A stretch of DNA of 64,000 nt from Ochotona curzoniae (Eukaryota > Chordata > Mammalia > Lagomorpha > Ochotonidae). The notes below the pieces were generated by a model. It was given only the letters and a program-made list of their open reading frames with translations. It did no database searches and had not been told where the DNA came from. Shown one piece after another: positions 36,089-47,947 of this stretch. The translations under genes and the position numbers were made by a program. The stretch covers positions 18,293,001 to 18,357,000 of the forward strand of contig NW_024466512.1 of assembly GCF_017591425.1 (NCBI RefSeq). Reading direction: 5' to 3'. How positions within the stretch are numbered: position 1 is the first letter of the stretch; each line of letters opens with the position of its first letter.

Positions 36089-37519
36089 CCTGCATTGTGG
36101 TGTAAGTAAGCATGCTGTTGCTTGGTGTTGTGCCCCACACAGAGTAAAAGCCATTGACACATTTAGTGCTTAGTCAATGATATATCCCCGATGGATTTTG
36201 CTTGAGAGGATTAGTAAAGTGCCACATGTTTTCCTTTGTTCTCTGGAGCTCAGTTATTTTGTCACTCGGTTATTTTTATCTCCTCCCCAATGGGCAACAT
36301 GCAGATCCTAGCCTAAAGCCAACGTGAGAGAAAGATGAGGAGGTTGCTTTGCCTCTCTACACCTACCAACTTTAATCAGAAAGGTCCTCAGGCTACAGCC
36401 ACTTACCTACAGGGGAGTGTAAAGGGAGACTCCTCCCGGGGGACAGAAGCTTAACATCCTCAGTCACCATTCAAAATGAGATCCCCTCTGCCCAAGGAAA
36501 GCAGCTTTAAGTGGCAGCCCCAGTGAGCTACACTTGAAGCTGCTCCACGGCTCTGGGAGGTGTTAGGTAAAATGCCTTAGCTAAACTCTTCATTACCTTT
36601 TGAAAATACCTAGTGCTCAAGAATTGCTTTAGATCTTTAACAATCCCTCCTTTGGTTCTTAGCAGGACTAAGAAATTCAGTAAACTGGAGTTACGCCTCA
36701 ATCCGGAGATTCAAAAATTGCCATGCCATCTAATGGTATTTCACATCTCTTTTTAGATCACCCAAAGCTAAATAGTCTAATTGTTCATGCTCAATTTATT
36801 TGTTCTCCACGGTTGCATTCATGTGGGTAGTGTGGACAGTCTACGGGCAAGCAGGGTGTGAAAAGCATTCCAATTAGCAGCTGGTAGTTATGGTAATTGA
36901 GGAATCAGCCTCAAGGTTCAGGTATTGATTCATTTTGATAACATTATATATGCTGTGAAATTTTCAGATGCTTAAACTGCCACAGATGGCTACTGAGGTA
37001 ATAATACACACTTAATCATGTTTCACACAACAACAAAGGTCTGAACATTTTAAAATATGCACTTGTCAGCTCCACCGTGAATTAGCATATGGGGATTTTG
37101 TAGATGCAGTATCAGTGTGGAGCCAGAGAGGTTTTCTTATTAACAACTTCAGAATGAGTAAAGCCTATTCTTTGTCTCTTGAGTCAAAAATTGCCACCTT
37201 TCTCAGAATTCAGGCCTTAACCCCTGTGGCCTTCTCTGAACCATGGCTCTGGGGCTCAACAACAGGCTTTGCTGAGCAACAGGAAGCGATAGCCAAGAAC
37301 AGGTACTTGGGTCTGTCTCTTGAGTTACTCAAGACACCAACCTGCCACAAAGGACTAGGGAGAAAAGCAACTGAAAATGTTCAGTCTCTATCTTGAAACA
37401 ATTTCCAGAATGACAGGGTCTGATTGAGGGACTGGGGGCTTAGCAGAACAAAACCGAATGGAGTATGGTTGTTACTCAGTGAAGTCTCGTCTATATGTGT
37501 CTGGGTCCTGGGCCTCCTG
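36089..37519. other. Unassigned sequence; possible regulatory island
   Basis: No repeat recognised. The 36780-37100 part is rich in TAAT/ATTA homeodomain-type cores and E-boxes, including 'ccaattagcagctggtagtt'. Whether it is conserved cannot be told from one sequence. Confidence 0.3.
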
Positions 37520-38020
37520 GTTTGGCGCTAAGGACCTGGCTCTATCTAGTCTTCCTCTGCAGCTGAGACCCTGTGAGCACACCTGCCTGTACTGTTGGTA
37601 GAGAGAGTCTCAGGCCTAGCAAGGAGGTTTCTATCCATCCCCGTTCCATCTACTCCAGAAACTTTGTAACTATTCTGAGACTCTCCAAGCCAGCTAAAGT
37701 CTTGGCCACACCTTCAAGTGGGTGACACAAGAATTGCCCAGCCATTTCCTAATTGATTGAGAGACCACCAATGGGGAAATTTTTTTCCCCGTAGGTTCAC
37801 GGCCAAATAAGGAGGCATCAGAGAAAGCTTAAAATCCAAAGACCCTTTCGTCTTTCAAGAGACACCCCAACTCCTGGCTCTCTCCCAGAAAGTGCTTTTC
37901 CCTGCCCTCTTCTTTCTACAGTCACCTGGTCACTTTACAAATAAAACTACTCTGTCTGCAACTGATTCCCTGAGCAAAGAGTTCACCTGTAAGATCTGGG
38001 ACTTGAGAAGTGTTTTGCAG
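37520..38020 (+). mobile_element. Possible ERV LTR
   Basis: Candidate based on a CCAAT motif ('accaccaatggggaaa'), a perfect CArG-type 'ccaaataagg' at 37803-37812, pyrimidine-rich sequence and 'tttacaaataaaactactct', a poly-A signal in an LTR R-U5-like setting. No TSD or family match established. Confidence 0.3.
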
Positions 38021-39129
38021 GGTGAGTAAGAGTTTGGCAAAGGGGAAAAGCATGCACAGAGCAAGCTGTGAATAAACTACAAGGTCCCCAAATAACATGT
38101 ATTTGTTCTGTGGTTCAAAGACAGAAGTGGAAACCAGGGTGGCCGGGTCTTTTCCATGGAGAGTAAGTGTTCCAGCTCAGTGGACATTAGAATCTCAGTA
38201 ATGGAATGGACGCAGATCTGCCATAGCCTCTCTTATTTAGTTCTAGATTGAGGCCCAATCTGAACTAAGCACAATGCTATTCTTCAATATTGGCTCTGGT
38301 TTCTGAAGCAGCAGGTGGTAGACTACCAAAATCACAGAGGACCCATTGCTCTCCGCCCCCTCCTGAAGCACCCCTGGCCTACTGTAAGCTCCTGCAAGAT
38401 TGTCTAGCAATAGGCAGTGCTAAATGCCTGCCTACGGAAGAGATGTTGGCTGGAGGAGCCGCTGCCCCTACTCACTCTGATTACCACTAGTCTGTCTTTA
38501 TGCACTGCATAAAATACATCACTTGTCCCATTAAATTCATGTGTGCAATAGTTATTAAAATGGTACACCATTCCAATAGCTTTGTTTATGGTATTGTGCA
38601 GGGTAAATATTTTTATTTTCTTGTGAGTGATTGGATTTTATTTGCTAGCACTAAAACTAGGGCAGAATAACTTAGAGATACAAATCTAGATATTTATCAG
38701 CCCAAGGAGATGATACAGAGATACTAATGAAGGCTCTGGGGGTAGTTTTCTGGGCTATTGAATATAATTCTGCACATCCCCAAATGGCTGTAATAGGGAA
38801 ACCCCCTGAAAAGAACTCTCTAATGCCTTTGAATATGCAGCAGGCACTCATTGGGAGGTTAATGTGCTATGCAAAGCAGATACTCATTCATTCATTCAGT
38901 TAGTATAGTGTAAGGCGTAGGACTGAACAGCAGGTCTCTCGTGCCTTGCCATCTGCCCATTTTGCTCCCTTGCCACAAACCATCTAGGCTCGAGTTATTC
39001 CCCTTTGAAGATCAAAAATAAAGCTCAGTTTTGCCGCCTCTCAGTACCCAGCCAAACATTCTGGATTGTGTTAATTCTATCCTTTCATAGATAAACAGAC
39101 AAATTCTGTTAAAACAATTAGCTCTTTGA
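38021..39129. other. No recognised feature
   Basis: No repeat or gene recognised. Confidence 0.4.
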
Positions 39130-39412
39130 TTTTTTTTTAATTTTTAAAACAAATTTTAATTGAAAGGCAAAGCTCTTGCATCCATTAATTCCCCAAATAC
39201 ATGCAACAACCAGGGCTGAGCCAGATCAAAGTCAGAAGCCCACAGTACAACTGAGACCTGCCACATGGTGGTAGACCCATCAGACCTGAGCCATCACCTG
39301 TTCCCTCCGAGAGTATATCTTAGCAAGCAGAACTTGGTGGTGGAGCTAGTACTCCACCCCATCCCTGGGATTTGTGATGTGGGTATCCCAGGCTTCTTAG
39401 CCACCAGCTTTG
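39130..39412 (-). repeat. Old CSINE, antisense
   Basis: A T-rich tail, 'aattgaaaggcaaagctctt', 'aaccagggctgagccagatc', 'cctgagccatcacctgttcc', 'cttggtggtggagctagtac' and head 'gtgggtatcccaggcttctt' mark an old antisense C-repeat. Confidence 0.75.
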
Positions 39413-39539
39413 CCCTTAATTAATACAATTATGTGTTAGTATAGTTCCCTGGACCATAGACGTATAAAAGCAAAGTTCATCATTTATTCTTCATTAGCAT
39501 AATGCTAAGTCCTTATCATGTGTGTCATATATAATTGTG

Positions 39540-39541
<2 letters not shown>

Positions 39542-39575
<34 letters not shown>
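39542..39575. repeat. (GT)n microsatellite
   Basis: Uninterrupted GT repeat of about 17 units. Uninterrupted runs of this length are usually polymorphic. Confidence 0.97.
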
Positions 39576-39579
<4 letters not shown>

Positions 39580-40263
39580 TTTGCTGAACAATACTCCAAA
39601 GTGGTTGGAGGCGTTGTTTTATCACTGCCAAACTGGGTATACTCGCCCAGCATGCAGGAAGTTGATCACTGACATTGGGATAGTGGAAGGAAGATCTTCA
39701 TCGCACAGTGCAGAGCAAGGGCCCCAGTATCTGCTGCTTCATTCCTGCACTACCCACGGAGTAGTCAGAGGTGAAGGTTCTTCTAGAAAGAAATTGGGGG
39801 CTGAGAGATGTGTATGAATAAGGTTCCTAAGGGGTGAGTTAGGCCATGGTCTCTAGGGAATTTATGATAGTTTGGTGTGCTTCAGCCCATCTCAGAAGTC
39901 ACTTGAATGTGGTTACATTTCCTCCAGGATTTCCCAGTAAGAGTATACTAGTCATAGAGGTTTATCTACAAACAGGAGGCTTCTTGTGATTAAATCTTGA
40001 GGTCTTTGTCTCAGTTTAGTGAATTCCTTTTGAAAAAGGACAGGCAAGGGCACTTTGTGATAAATAAGACATACAAGGACACCTGGGGCTAAGGGAAAGG
40101 GCTTGGGTCTGGACTAGTCTTTACATTATAGATGTTTGATTTCAAGCTTTCATATTCTTCCTCGCATCTAAGGTCTGATGAATGAAGAAATAGTAAGACA
40201 AGAGGTATTCGCTGATTCTACAGGATTCGTCTCATTTCAATTAAAGAAATTCAGTTAGTATGC
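39576..40263. other. No recognised feature
   Basis: No repeat or gene recognised. Confidence 0.4.
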
Positions 40264-40578
40264 TTTTTTTAATTTATTCATTTTCAGTGGAAAGTCAGAT
40301 TTACAGAGAGAAGGAGAGAGAAAGATCTCCCTTCTGTTGATTCACACTCCAAGTGGCCACAACAGCCACAGATGAACAGATCCAAAGCCAGGAGCCAGGA
40401 GTGTCTTTTGGGTCTCCCATGAGGATGTAGGGTCCCAAGGCTTTGCTGTCCTCCACTGACATCCCAGGACACAAGGAGGCTGGATGGGAAGTGAAGCAGC
40501 CAGGACATGAATTGGGGCCTTATGGGATTCTTCTGCTTATAGTAGAAGGATTAGCCAACCAGGCCATTGCACTGGGCA
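40264..40578 (-). repeat. CSINE, full-length, antisense
   Basis: 'aatttattcattttcagtgg', 'gaaagtcagatttacagaga', 'aggagccaggagtgtctttt', 'aggctggatgggaagtgaag' and 'aatttgg'-type head ending 'gccattgcactgggc'. Confidence 0.88.
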
Positions 40579-40867
40579 TTTTTACAGTGATGGATTTTAG
40601 CATTCGCTCATAAGCACAAAGCTTGCCACTAACATGACTAGGCCGCTGGAGGGAGGTAAGCTTTCTACTGTCAAACTCCACAGAACATTAGAGAGGAGCC
40701 GGAAGAGCCAGGATCCCCCAAAATGAAAACATGTTCTGTCAAGTATGTATAAGAAAGTCAGGAAATTAAAAAAATAAGGTCATTATCAAGATGTTACCAC
40801 GCTTCTTTGAGAGGTAGTGTGACTGAGGGAAGCAGGAGGAGAAAACATTATAGGATTGTTCACCCTT

Positions 40868-41055
40868 GAAATGAGCACCAAGGCCAGCAACTGCCGCACA
40901 GAACCCGGAGCCTGGGATTCCAGCAGGTGTTTCGCTTGGATGCAGAGTCCCAGATGCTTGGGCCTTATTCTGCTGTGTCCTCAGGTGCATTTATTAACAG
41001 CAGCCAAGACCTGAGCGATGAACTGATAAAGGATGCAGCTTACCGTCTGGTGCTG
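40868..41055 (-). repeat. Possible old CSINE, antisense
   Basis: 'gaacccggagcctgggattc', 'cccagatgcttgggccttat' and 'cctcaggtgcatttattaac' recall an old antisense C-repeat subfamily. The head is not clear. Confidence 0.45.
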
Positions 41056-43195
41056 AAACAATGGCTCCCAGACAGTACATTTCTGCGTCTCACTCTTAAG
41101 GACTACCTAAGGCTCCAGAAAATCACCAAGTGAAAGTCTCAGTGGACACAAGACTCGCTATAGAAACTGTCACCATTGAACTTCATTCCTAGTTATTTGT
41201 CCCGATCAGTAGGTAGGTCCAAACCTCTGGAGATCCACCCTTCTGTCTGTGTGCTTTCCTGGGGCGTTCCTGTCACAAGAAACACAATTGATTCTATCTA
41301 GCACACATGGGATAAGATCGGCCTTCTGGAAAAGTTTTCTTTTTTTTTTTCCTATTGAAAATGAGACTATTAAAATGACGATTGCAACCCTAGTCTCCAT
41401 GGTGAGTCATATACTTTGTCCCAATGCTGTTCAGTGTGTGGTACACACAGTGACCTGGAGTAATTTGGAACAAAGTCTGCCAAATGGCTGGTGCCAATTA
41501 TTGTGTTTTTGCTTTTGTGAATAACACATCCTAAGGAAATGATTCATCCCCCTTTCTACTTTTCATTTATCAAAAAGTTCACAGCGACACTGCAGACTAT
41601 CTTCTGATCCAACCTTGAAGTAGCAGCATACCCCAGCAATTCTCTGTGGAATACGTAATTAGTTGCACAGGATAATGCAAGCCAAGCAAATTTAGTGATG
41701 ATAAAAGAGCTTGTTTCACACTATCTTCTTCCTCTGTGTGCCAAAGATTAGAAAATAAAAGATGGACTAGTTGTGTTACATAGAGTACAAATTACTGATA
41801 ATTTTGTCAACTGTCTCCCCAGCATACCACAAAGCAAACAGTAAGAGAAAGCAGACAAGAACCCCATCACAAAGACCCCCCCTTCTGAATATTTAATGCA
41901 AGAAACACCAAATGATGTGACTTTGAATATTGACTAATGAGAGGCTTAGAAATATGGGAAATATGGAGTTTGCAAATAGAGGGAATATGGAGATTGTGGT
42001 TTTGCCTGTTGTCTGGCTTTCTCAAAGGAGAGAGGTGTCACTATGAACTGGGTGAGGTCCGTGGAGGTAGAGGCAGGACTCTGGATTGAATCTAGTGGAT
42101 GCTCGTTGGCGGAAGTGTGATGTTAGGCTGGTAAGTGTCACTGTCATTGTCAGTTGGTTTTGCCGTTGTACATCTAGAGACAGAGGTGCTGGAAGACCAA
42201 TCTGAAAAATGGCCCACGCTATTGGGAAAAAGCCATCTGGCCTTTCCCATTCTTCACAATGCCCTCAGTGATGAAAATCTATCTTCAGTGCAAACATAGG
42301 CTTCCAGGATGCAGTTGCTACCCCCTTAAAGCCCAAGTGGAATCAGGGATACAGTAGGGGGATCTGCTCTCTCCATCGTGCTGAAAATGGACTGCCTGAA
42401 AGTCTTGTACAGAAATAAAGAAAATGCCTATTGAGACTTCATTGAGGCATATCAGGAGTTGTTTTTCTCATTAGGTTAACTTGACATGAGTGATGTACGT
42501 AGAAGTTTTATTTTGTCATAGCCTCTGGAGCAACCTTGACCACTCCTTTCTTTATCTCTGCACTATTTACCCATCTTTAGAAATGCCCTCCTTAAAAGTA
42601 ATCAGCAATTTTCTTTTCATTTGCCTCTTTTCTGAAACAATACCTTCCTCATCTCCCAAAGTGTTTCTAATCAATTATTCTAGTTGCCAACTAGTAACAA
42701 AATTGTTCCCTTATTTAAAGCCAGACCTTTCAAGTCATGGTATGTTTAGTACGTACTTTGTAGTCTAGCATTCTACTACTTCGGAATATTTGGTTTTCTG
42801 AAAAGCACTACACATTTGCTTTCCTGGACTGCACTCAAACTCATCCCCAGATAACCTCATTTTAACCTTTGCATTAGTCTTCCTTGTTTCTATCAAAACC
42901 ATCCACTACCTCACAGGATCCTCGGGTTTCTTTAATTCTCCTTGATGCTTTTTTAACTTTATCTGCTTTAATCTTCCACTACTGACTTTTCATTTTTTGT
43001 TTACTCCTATCACGCCACCTTATCAGTATTATGATAAGTGATTATTTCAATTTAATATAATTTGGCTTCAGTATAACTGCATAATAGAGATGAGAATTTT
43101 TCTCAGTTCATCTCTAGAAAGAAACATTTGCAGTTCATGATGTATACTTAAAACCAGGGGCCAGTTAAATGAATATATTATATTTCATTCTTTCA
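41056..43195. other. No recognised feature
   Basis: About 2.1 kb with no confident call. The 41940-42440 part reads like a G-rich processed transcript in places but matches nothing I recognise. Confidence 0.35.
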
Positions 43196-43310
43196 TGCTT
43201 TTACATATGAGTGAAGTAAAATTTCAAGATGGGTTAAATAACCTGAGTATATTTCTAGCGAATGCTTGAACCAGATTCATTGTCTGTGTTCCTGCTGTTC
43301 ATGCAATATA
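43196..43310 (-). repeat. MIR SINE fragment, antisense
   Basis: 'ttttacatatgagtgaagta' (antisense 'attttacagatgaggaaac'), 'gggttaaataacctgagtat' and 'gaatgcttgaaccagattca' keep MIR order. Confidence 0.5.
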
Positions 43311-43879
43311 CATTCAGGATGGATGGGGAAGAAAAGAAGCCAAAATAATCCTTATTGTACTTGCATAAATTGATCAAAGTCCTACAAACATGCTTGAAAA
43401 GTTCTTCTTCCCAAACCACTTATTATAATGCAAATATGGGGGTAGAGTTTATCAGTTCTGCCATTGTCATCTTCACAGTTATCTTTGAATCGACTTTCCA
43501 AAAATTGACTTGGTGGGTGGGAAAAGTATACCGAGGAATTTCTATACTGTACGAAGGGTCCTGGGCATTGTGGGGAGGCAAGGAGCTATTTTGGTACCTT
43601 GGTCCTGACCATTCCTAAGAAAATGGTTTCAACTTAAGAGCAAATAATTTGAATAAGTAAGTGTAAAGACTGAAATACTTCTCTCTTGGTGTATATTTTA
43701 ATTCCAGTCCTTCACTAGCTCATAAACACTTCTTCAGTCTCTTTCATTCAGCCTGCATAGCCACATTCACAATAGCTTATTTTTGACCTCTTTGTGTATA
43801 TTAGATTTCTTACCAATTATTAACAGGGGGATTTGGTGCCTTCACATAGGATTCCTAATCCTTAGCAATCTAACAGCAA
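43311..43879. other. No recognised feature
   Basis: No repeat or gene recognised. Confidence 0.4.
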
Positions 43880-44285
43880 GCAGATTAATGCTATGGAGTT
43901 AGAAGGAGTTCTCACTTCAACCAAGCAACGTATCAACTAAAGAATTTATTATAAGCCACAAAGCTGTAATAAGCTGTCTCTTGGATGTGTGTGGGGGGTG
44001 TAGGGGGCAGGGTTAAAGAGTTAAAGGAAGAAAGTAGCAGAAGAAGAAAGGGAAAGAAGTAAAGCTTGGTTCACAGTCCTTCAGTAGATCGGCTTTTCCA
44101 TTTCCAGGGGCTTCAAACAATACACTTGACACAGACCTTGGAGACCAGAGCTCCTGTTACCTTACACACATTTATCACCTGAATAACCCAAACTGACTCC
44201 CCAAGACCTAAAGCAACTGGGTTTTTCTCTGCAGGACCCCCAATACTGAGAAATCATTTCCAAGATGGCTATTTCCTGCAAAGGA
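43880..44285 (-). mobile_element. Possible ERV LTR, antisense
   Basis: On the minus strand the block starts with 'tgcaggaaatagccatcttg', carries a pyrimidine-rich U3-like centre and ends with 'ataataaattctttagttga', which looks like a poly-A signal in R-U5. No TSD identified. Confidence 0.4.
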
Positions 44286-45471
44286 ATAATTATGAGAGAA
44301 GCAGTAAATAAAATGAATGACTAAAACAATGTCAGTAATGATAATGATGGAAAGTTATTCCTACTGAGTTTTCAGAAAATGTAGTTGGCATCATCTGACT
44401 CATAATTTCCATGTCTATATTTTGTCCTACTTTAAGTCCTTGAACAATTGTGCATTTGGGTGGGCACACTCTACAGTTTTGTTTTGTTTTGTTTTTTGCC
44501 AGTTTACTATTATTCAGTTTACTGAACACTGATTATCTTATTAAATGTTTGTTTGTGATTTTCACCCTTCTTGAGATTCAGTGAGGCCTCCCCAGTCTAC
44601 TGGCCAGGACCACCCTGCATGGCAGTGCCTTATGTTTGAGAAGCCCATTTACCTATGAGGTTTGCGTGAGCAGTTAGCCTTTTCTCCTGGGAAAATGATC
44701 AGAAACCATTGTTGTGGTAGCAGGTCTGAATTGCAGAGAACAGCATGCTCATTACTTAGCTTGGGTCAGATTATGTTGCCTGATGTAGCTGACAGTAGTC
44801 CGGAGGAACCTGGTGATATGGTGCTTTATATGAAGTATTTTCAGAAAACAAATCATAAATTCATAAACTCATCTAATTTCTTCTATCTTTTTCAAAGGTA
44901 GCAGGGGTCAAGCAGGGCAATACATCAGATGCAAGACCTCAGAGCTTTCTCTGTGTCTGCACATCCTAGTGCATGTGTTGGCATTGGATGCATGGTTTAA
45001 TAATCATTACTGAACTTCTAACCCTAAAAAGTCTCTGGAGCAGGTGACATCAATTGTCAGATTGGATAAGGAAGAATAAGTAAAAGGGTTGTATGTGTGT
45101 GTTATATAGAGTATAAACTTTGAACCTATTACCAAGTGCTCAAACAAAATGAAGTTGGAGTTGGGAAGCCAAACTAGTGTAGTACAGCAGTACACCCCAG
45201 TAGGGCTCTGTGAGTCAGAACTGAGAGGGGATTTGAGTTCATGAACAAAAGTACTGGTTTGTAGACAGAAATCTCCTGCTTAAGGTGTGTAGGAGAGTGA
45301 TCTAGGGAAATCTACCCAGTAGAGGGGGCTATAAGCTTAAGATCTCTATCTGCCCTGCTGTGTAACTGGGGTAGATGTCAAGATTCATTTATAGGAATAT
45401 TTGTAGAAAATGTTTGCTATGGCAAGAAATGCACTAAATGCAACTATTTCTTTCATTATGTATTCTTCTGG
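44286..45471. other. No recognised feature
   Basis: A short (GTTTT)n tract lies near 44476-44497. Otherwise nothing recognised. Confidence 0.4.
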
Positions 45472-46346
45472 TTTTTTTTTTTATTTTAAAGGGAACTTCA
45501 TTTATTTCCTATATACAGTCTTAAGAGCCTGATACTTTCCATCCTACCTTCCTACCACTCCCACTTCCATGGTCTCTTCTTTTCTTATTTTAATTTTTTG
45601 CAGTGGCATGCTTTTCAATCTTAATGTTTGCAAGCTTTACCTTCTTCTAAATAAAGACAGCCACTGTGGAAGGAAAGCCACTGTGCGTCAGGAGTCTGAG
45701 AGGCTGAAAGCAATCATCGCATTTCACATGGTCCAGTACATTCCTATACATTGCATTTTTTGTACTTTGCATATTACCACAAATCAGGAGAAACATATTT
45801 GTCATCTTCAGAACTGGTTTTTTTTTGTAAGCAGTCTCCAGTTGCATCGATTATATTGCAAAAGATAGGGTTTCATTCTTTTTTTTTTTTTTATGACTGA
45901 GTAGTGGTTTATTGTGTAAGCACAGTCTCTTTGCTACTCCACTAATGGACATCGGGATTTATTCTACATCTTAACATTTGTGAGTTGAGCTGCTGTCAAC
46001 TTGGCTGTTACATAACTCCTTCATCTGCTGATTTCATTTGTTTTGGGTGGAGTGGCTGGGTCATATGGTAGATCTATGTTTAGATGTCTGAGGAATTTCC
46101 ATTCTGCTTTGCAAAAAAAAGATGACATTACTTTACATTCCCATCACCAACAGTATGTTGGGATACCCTTTTCCCAAGAACCTTGCCAGCGCTTATCATT
46201 TGAATTTTGGATAATATCCATTCTACCTGGGTTGAGGTAAAAACTCCTTGTGGTTTTATTTGCATTCCCTGTTTTAAGTGCTCTTGAGTTTCCTTTCATA
46301 TGTCCTCTCGGCCATTTGAATTTCATCCTTTGGAAAAGGCGTGTCT
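45472..46346 (-). mobile_element. L1M fragment, 3' UTR to ORF2, antisense
   Basis: A T-run at 45472-45482 marks the poly-A tail. The sequence then follows antisense L1M order: 3' UTR ('gtggcatgcttttcaatctt', 'ctccagttgcatcgattata'), then the ORF2 end ('atgactgagtagtggtttat', 'ggctgggtcatatggtagat', 'acattcccatcaccaacagt', 'gccatttgaatttcatcctt'). It stops where the U6 copy begins. Frames over it are shadows. Confidence 0.85.
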
Positions 46347-46452
46347 GTGCTCGCCGTGGCAGCACATACACTAAGTTGGAACAATACAGAGAAGACTATC
46401 ATGACCCCTGTGCAAGGATGACGCGCAAATTTGTGAAGTGTTCCATGTTTTT
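46347..46452 (+). pseudogene. U6 snRNA retropseudogene
   Basis: Full-length match to U6 spliceosomal RNA from the 5' 'gtgctcgcc' through 'ggcagcacata', 'ttggaacaatacagagaaga', 'caaggatgacgcgcaaattt' to 'ttccatgttttt'. By eye it differs from the mammalian consensus at about 15 of 107 positions, including one missing base; several changes are CpG decay. The ACAGAGA box that pairs with the 5' splice site is intact. The upstream 60 bp has no TATA box at about -30 and no proximal sequence element I can see, and is L1 sequence instead, so it should not be transcribed as a U6 gene. Known mechanism: L1 reverse transcriptase often copies U6. Confidence 0.93.
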
Positions 46453-46680
46453 GATGTCATGTTTATTTTGATTTCTTCAGAATAGTTTTTCTGTTATTAA
46501 ATTCTTCACTGACTCGTCGATCACACCATAGTATTTTCTCCAAGAAGCTTTTGTGTTTTCTTTCTTATTTCTTCATCGACACATTGGTTATTCGGTAGCG
46601 TGTTATTTAACTACATGGTGCTGTACATCTTTTATTTTCATTCATGTTGTTGATTTTGTTTCATGGCTTCTCATTTAAGG
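46453..46680 (-). mobile_element. L1 ORF2 5' (endonuclease-region) fragments, antisense
   Basis: 'ttatttcttcatcgacacat' and 'ggttattcggtagcgtgtta' match antisense ORF2 near the end of the endonuclease domain. The preceding 46500-46545 ('aattcttcactgactcgtcg') looks like a second, diverged copy of the same segment. The reverse-transcriptase part expected between this and the left L1 piece is missing. Confidence 0.65.
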
Positions 46681-46699
46681 AAATGTACAGTAATGGCAC

Positions 46700-47030
46700 A
46701 ATAGAAACCATCATATCCAGTTGTGAAGAAACAATGCAGTAGGTATCTCTACTTCTAAATCAAAGATGGACTGTCAGTGAAACTGTTGGATGTATCTTAA
46801 CAATAGGATGCTGGACTGTCTGCCATTGTCTGTCCCAGCAGTGTCAGGATACACTTAAATAACAGAATGATGGACTTATGGATGCTTATGAATACTATTG
46901 TAGTAATATGGCAGAAATAGTTGAGCGGATGGAATATGAAGAGGGGATAGAGGAAACCCCAGAGCCTATGGAATTATATCATAAAAGTAAAAATAAGATA
47001 GAGGGAAAAAACGAAAAAGAAAGGCATATC
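46700..47030 (+). mobile_element. LINE-1 3' end, 5'-truncated, sense (copy A)
   Basis: About 220 bp (46768-46990) align by eye with 60011-60230: 'agatggact..cagtgaaa', 'acttaaataacag.atga', and 'accccagagcctatgga' then 'tatatcataaaa'. It ends in an A-rich tail. Read as a lagomorph L1 3' UTR end. It abuts the antisense L1 on its left. Confidence 0.6.
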
Positions 47031-47947
47031 ATTCCCTAAGGGAATTTCTTAACTGGGTTTTTTGTTTTGTCATTCAGTTTCATGACCTTCTTATATCTCA
47101 TACATGAAACCTTCATCACATGTACAATTTGAAAATACATATTTTCCCTTTACTTTGACAAAAGGAATTAAATCAAGTTAACTTATGTGTAATTATCATT
47201 ATAATAGAAAAATTAGGTTCTTGGACATGGAAAATAAATAAAAGGAAAGTTGTATTGAAATCTAGGAACCAATATGGGAGAAAGAGAAGAAACTGGAAAT
47301 GTTTGATAGAATTTTCTAAGATAGTTTTAAAGAAAAATATTTCATCCCAGGAAGCTCAAAAAACATTAGTGAGGGTCTGTCTTCTTCTCGGTCTCTGCAA
47401 AAAAGTTAGCAAAACCTTAAAATCTGGTATGAACATTCTGCTGTAAGGTGCAGTGTGGTTCCCAGGGATGCAATGGAATGGAGTGATGGCTAACCTGAAC
47501 AAAACCAAGCACTAGGGAGTGCTCTTCAGGTTCTTCTGAAGGTAATTCAAAGAATTTCTAAGGAAACTGTTGAGGCTCATGATGAAATACTCAGAATGCA
47601 GAGACCAAGACTCTGATCAAATAAGGAGACAGAACAAATCCTTCAAAGTGATTGACAGGATCCCTGGAGCCCATTGTGGAAGTTGATCTGTAGTGATAAA
47701 GATATCTTTCATTGTAAGAATCAACTGTCTTCTGATACACATACAATGGTGCCATCAATCATAGTTCACCAAAGAGGCAGAAGACCAAAATGTGAACGCT
47801 TGTTCATAGGAAAGATGTGCGTAGTTACAGCAGTGTTGGGAAATACGACTTCCATTTCCCATCAAGAACGTAAGAGGCTGCAACCAGTGAAATCAACATG
47901 AGGAGAGGTTAGAGACAAGATAAAATTCTGCTGCAAAAACTGAGATG
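47031..47947. other. Unassigned sequence
   Basis: No repeat or gene confidently recognised up to the left TSD of the L1 insertion. Confidence 0.4.

Noticed and set aside
36385..36425. U1 snRNA-like 'acttacct.caggggag' motif
   Set aside because: The similarity is limited to a dozen or so bases; nothing downstream matches U1.
46347..46452. Functional U6 gene
   Set aside because: No TATA box or proximal sequence element upstream, about 15 substitutions, and it is embedded in L1 sequence.
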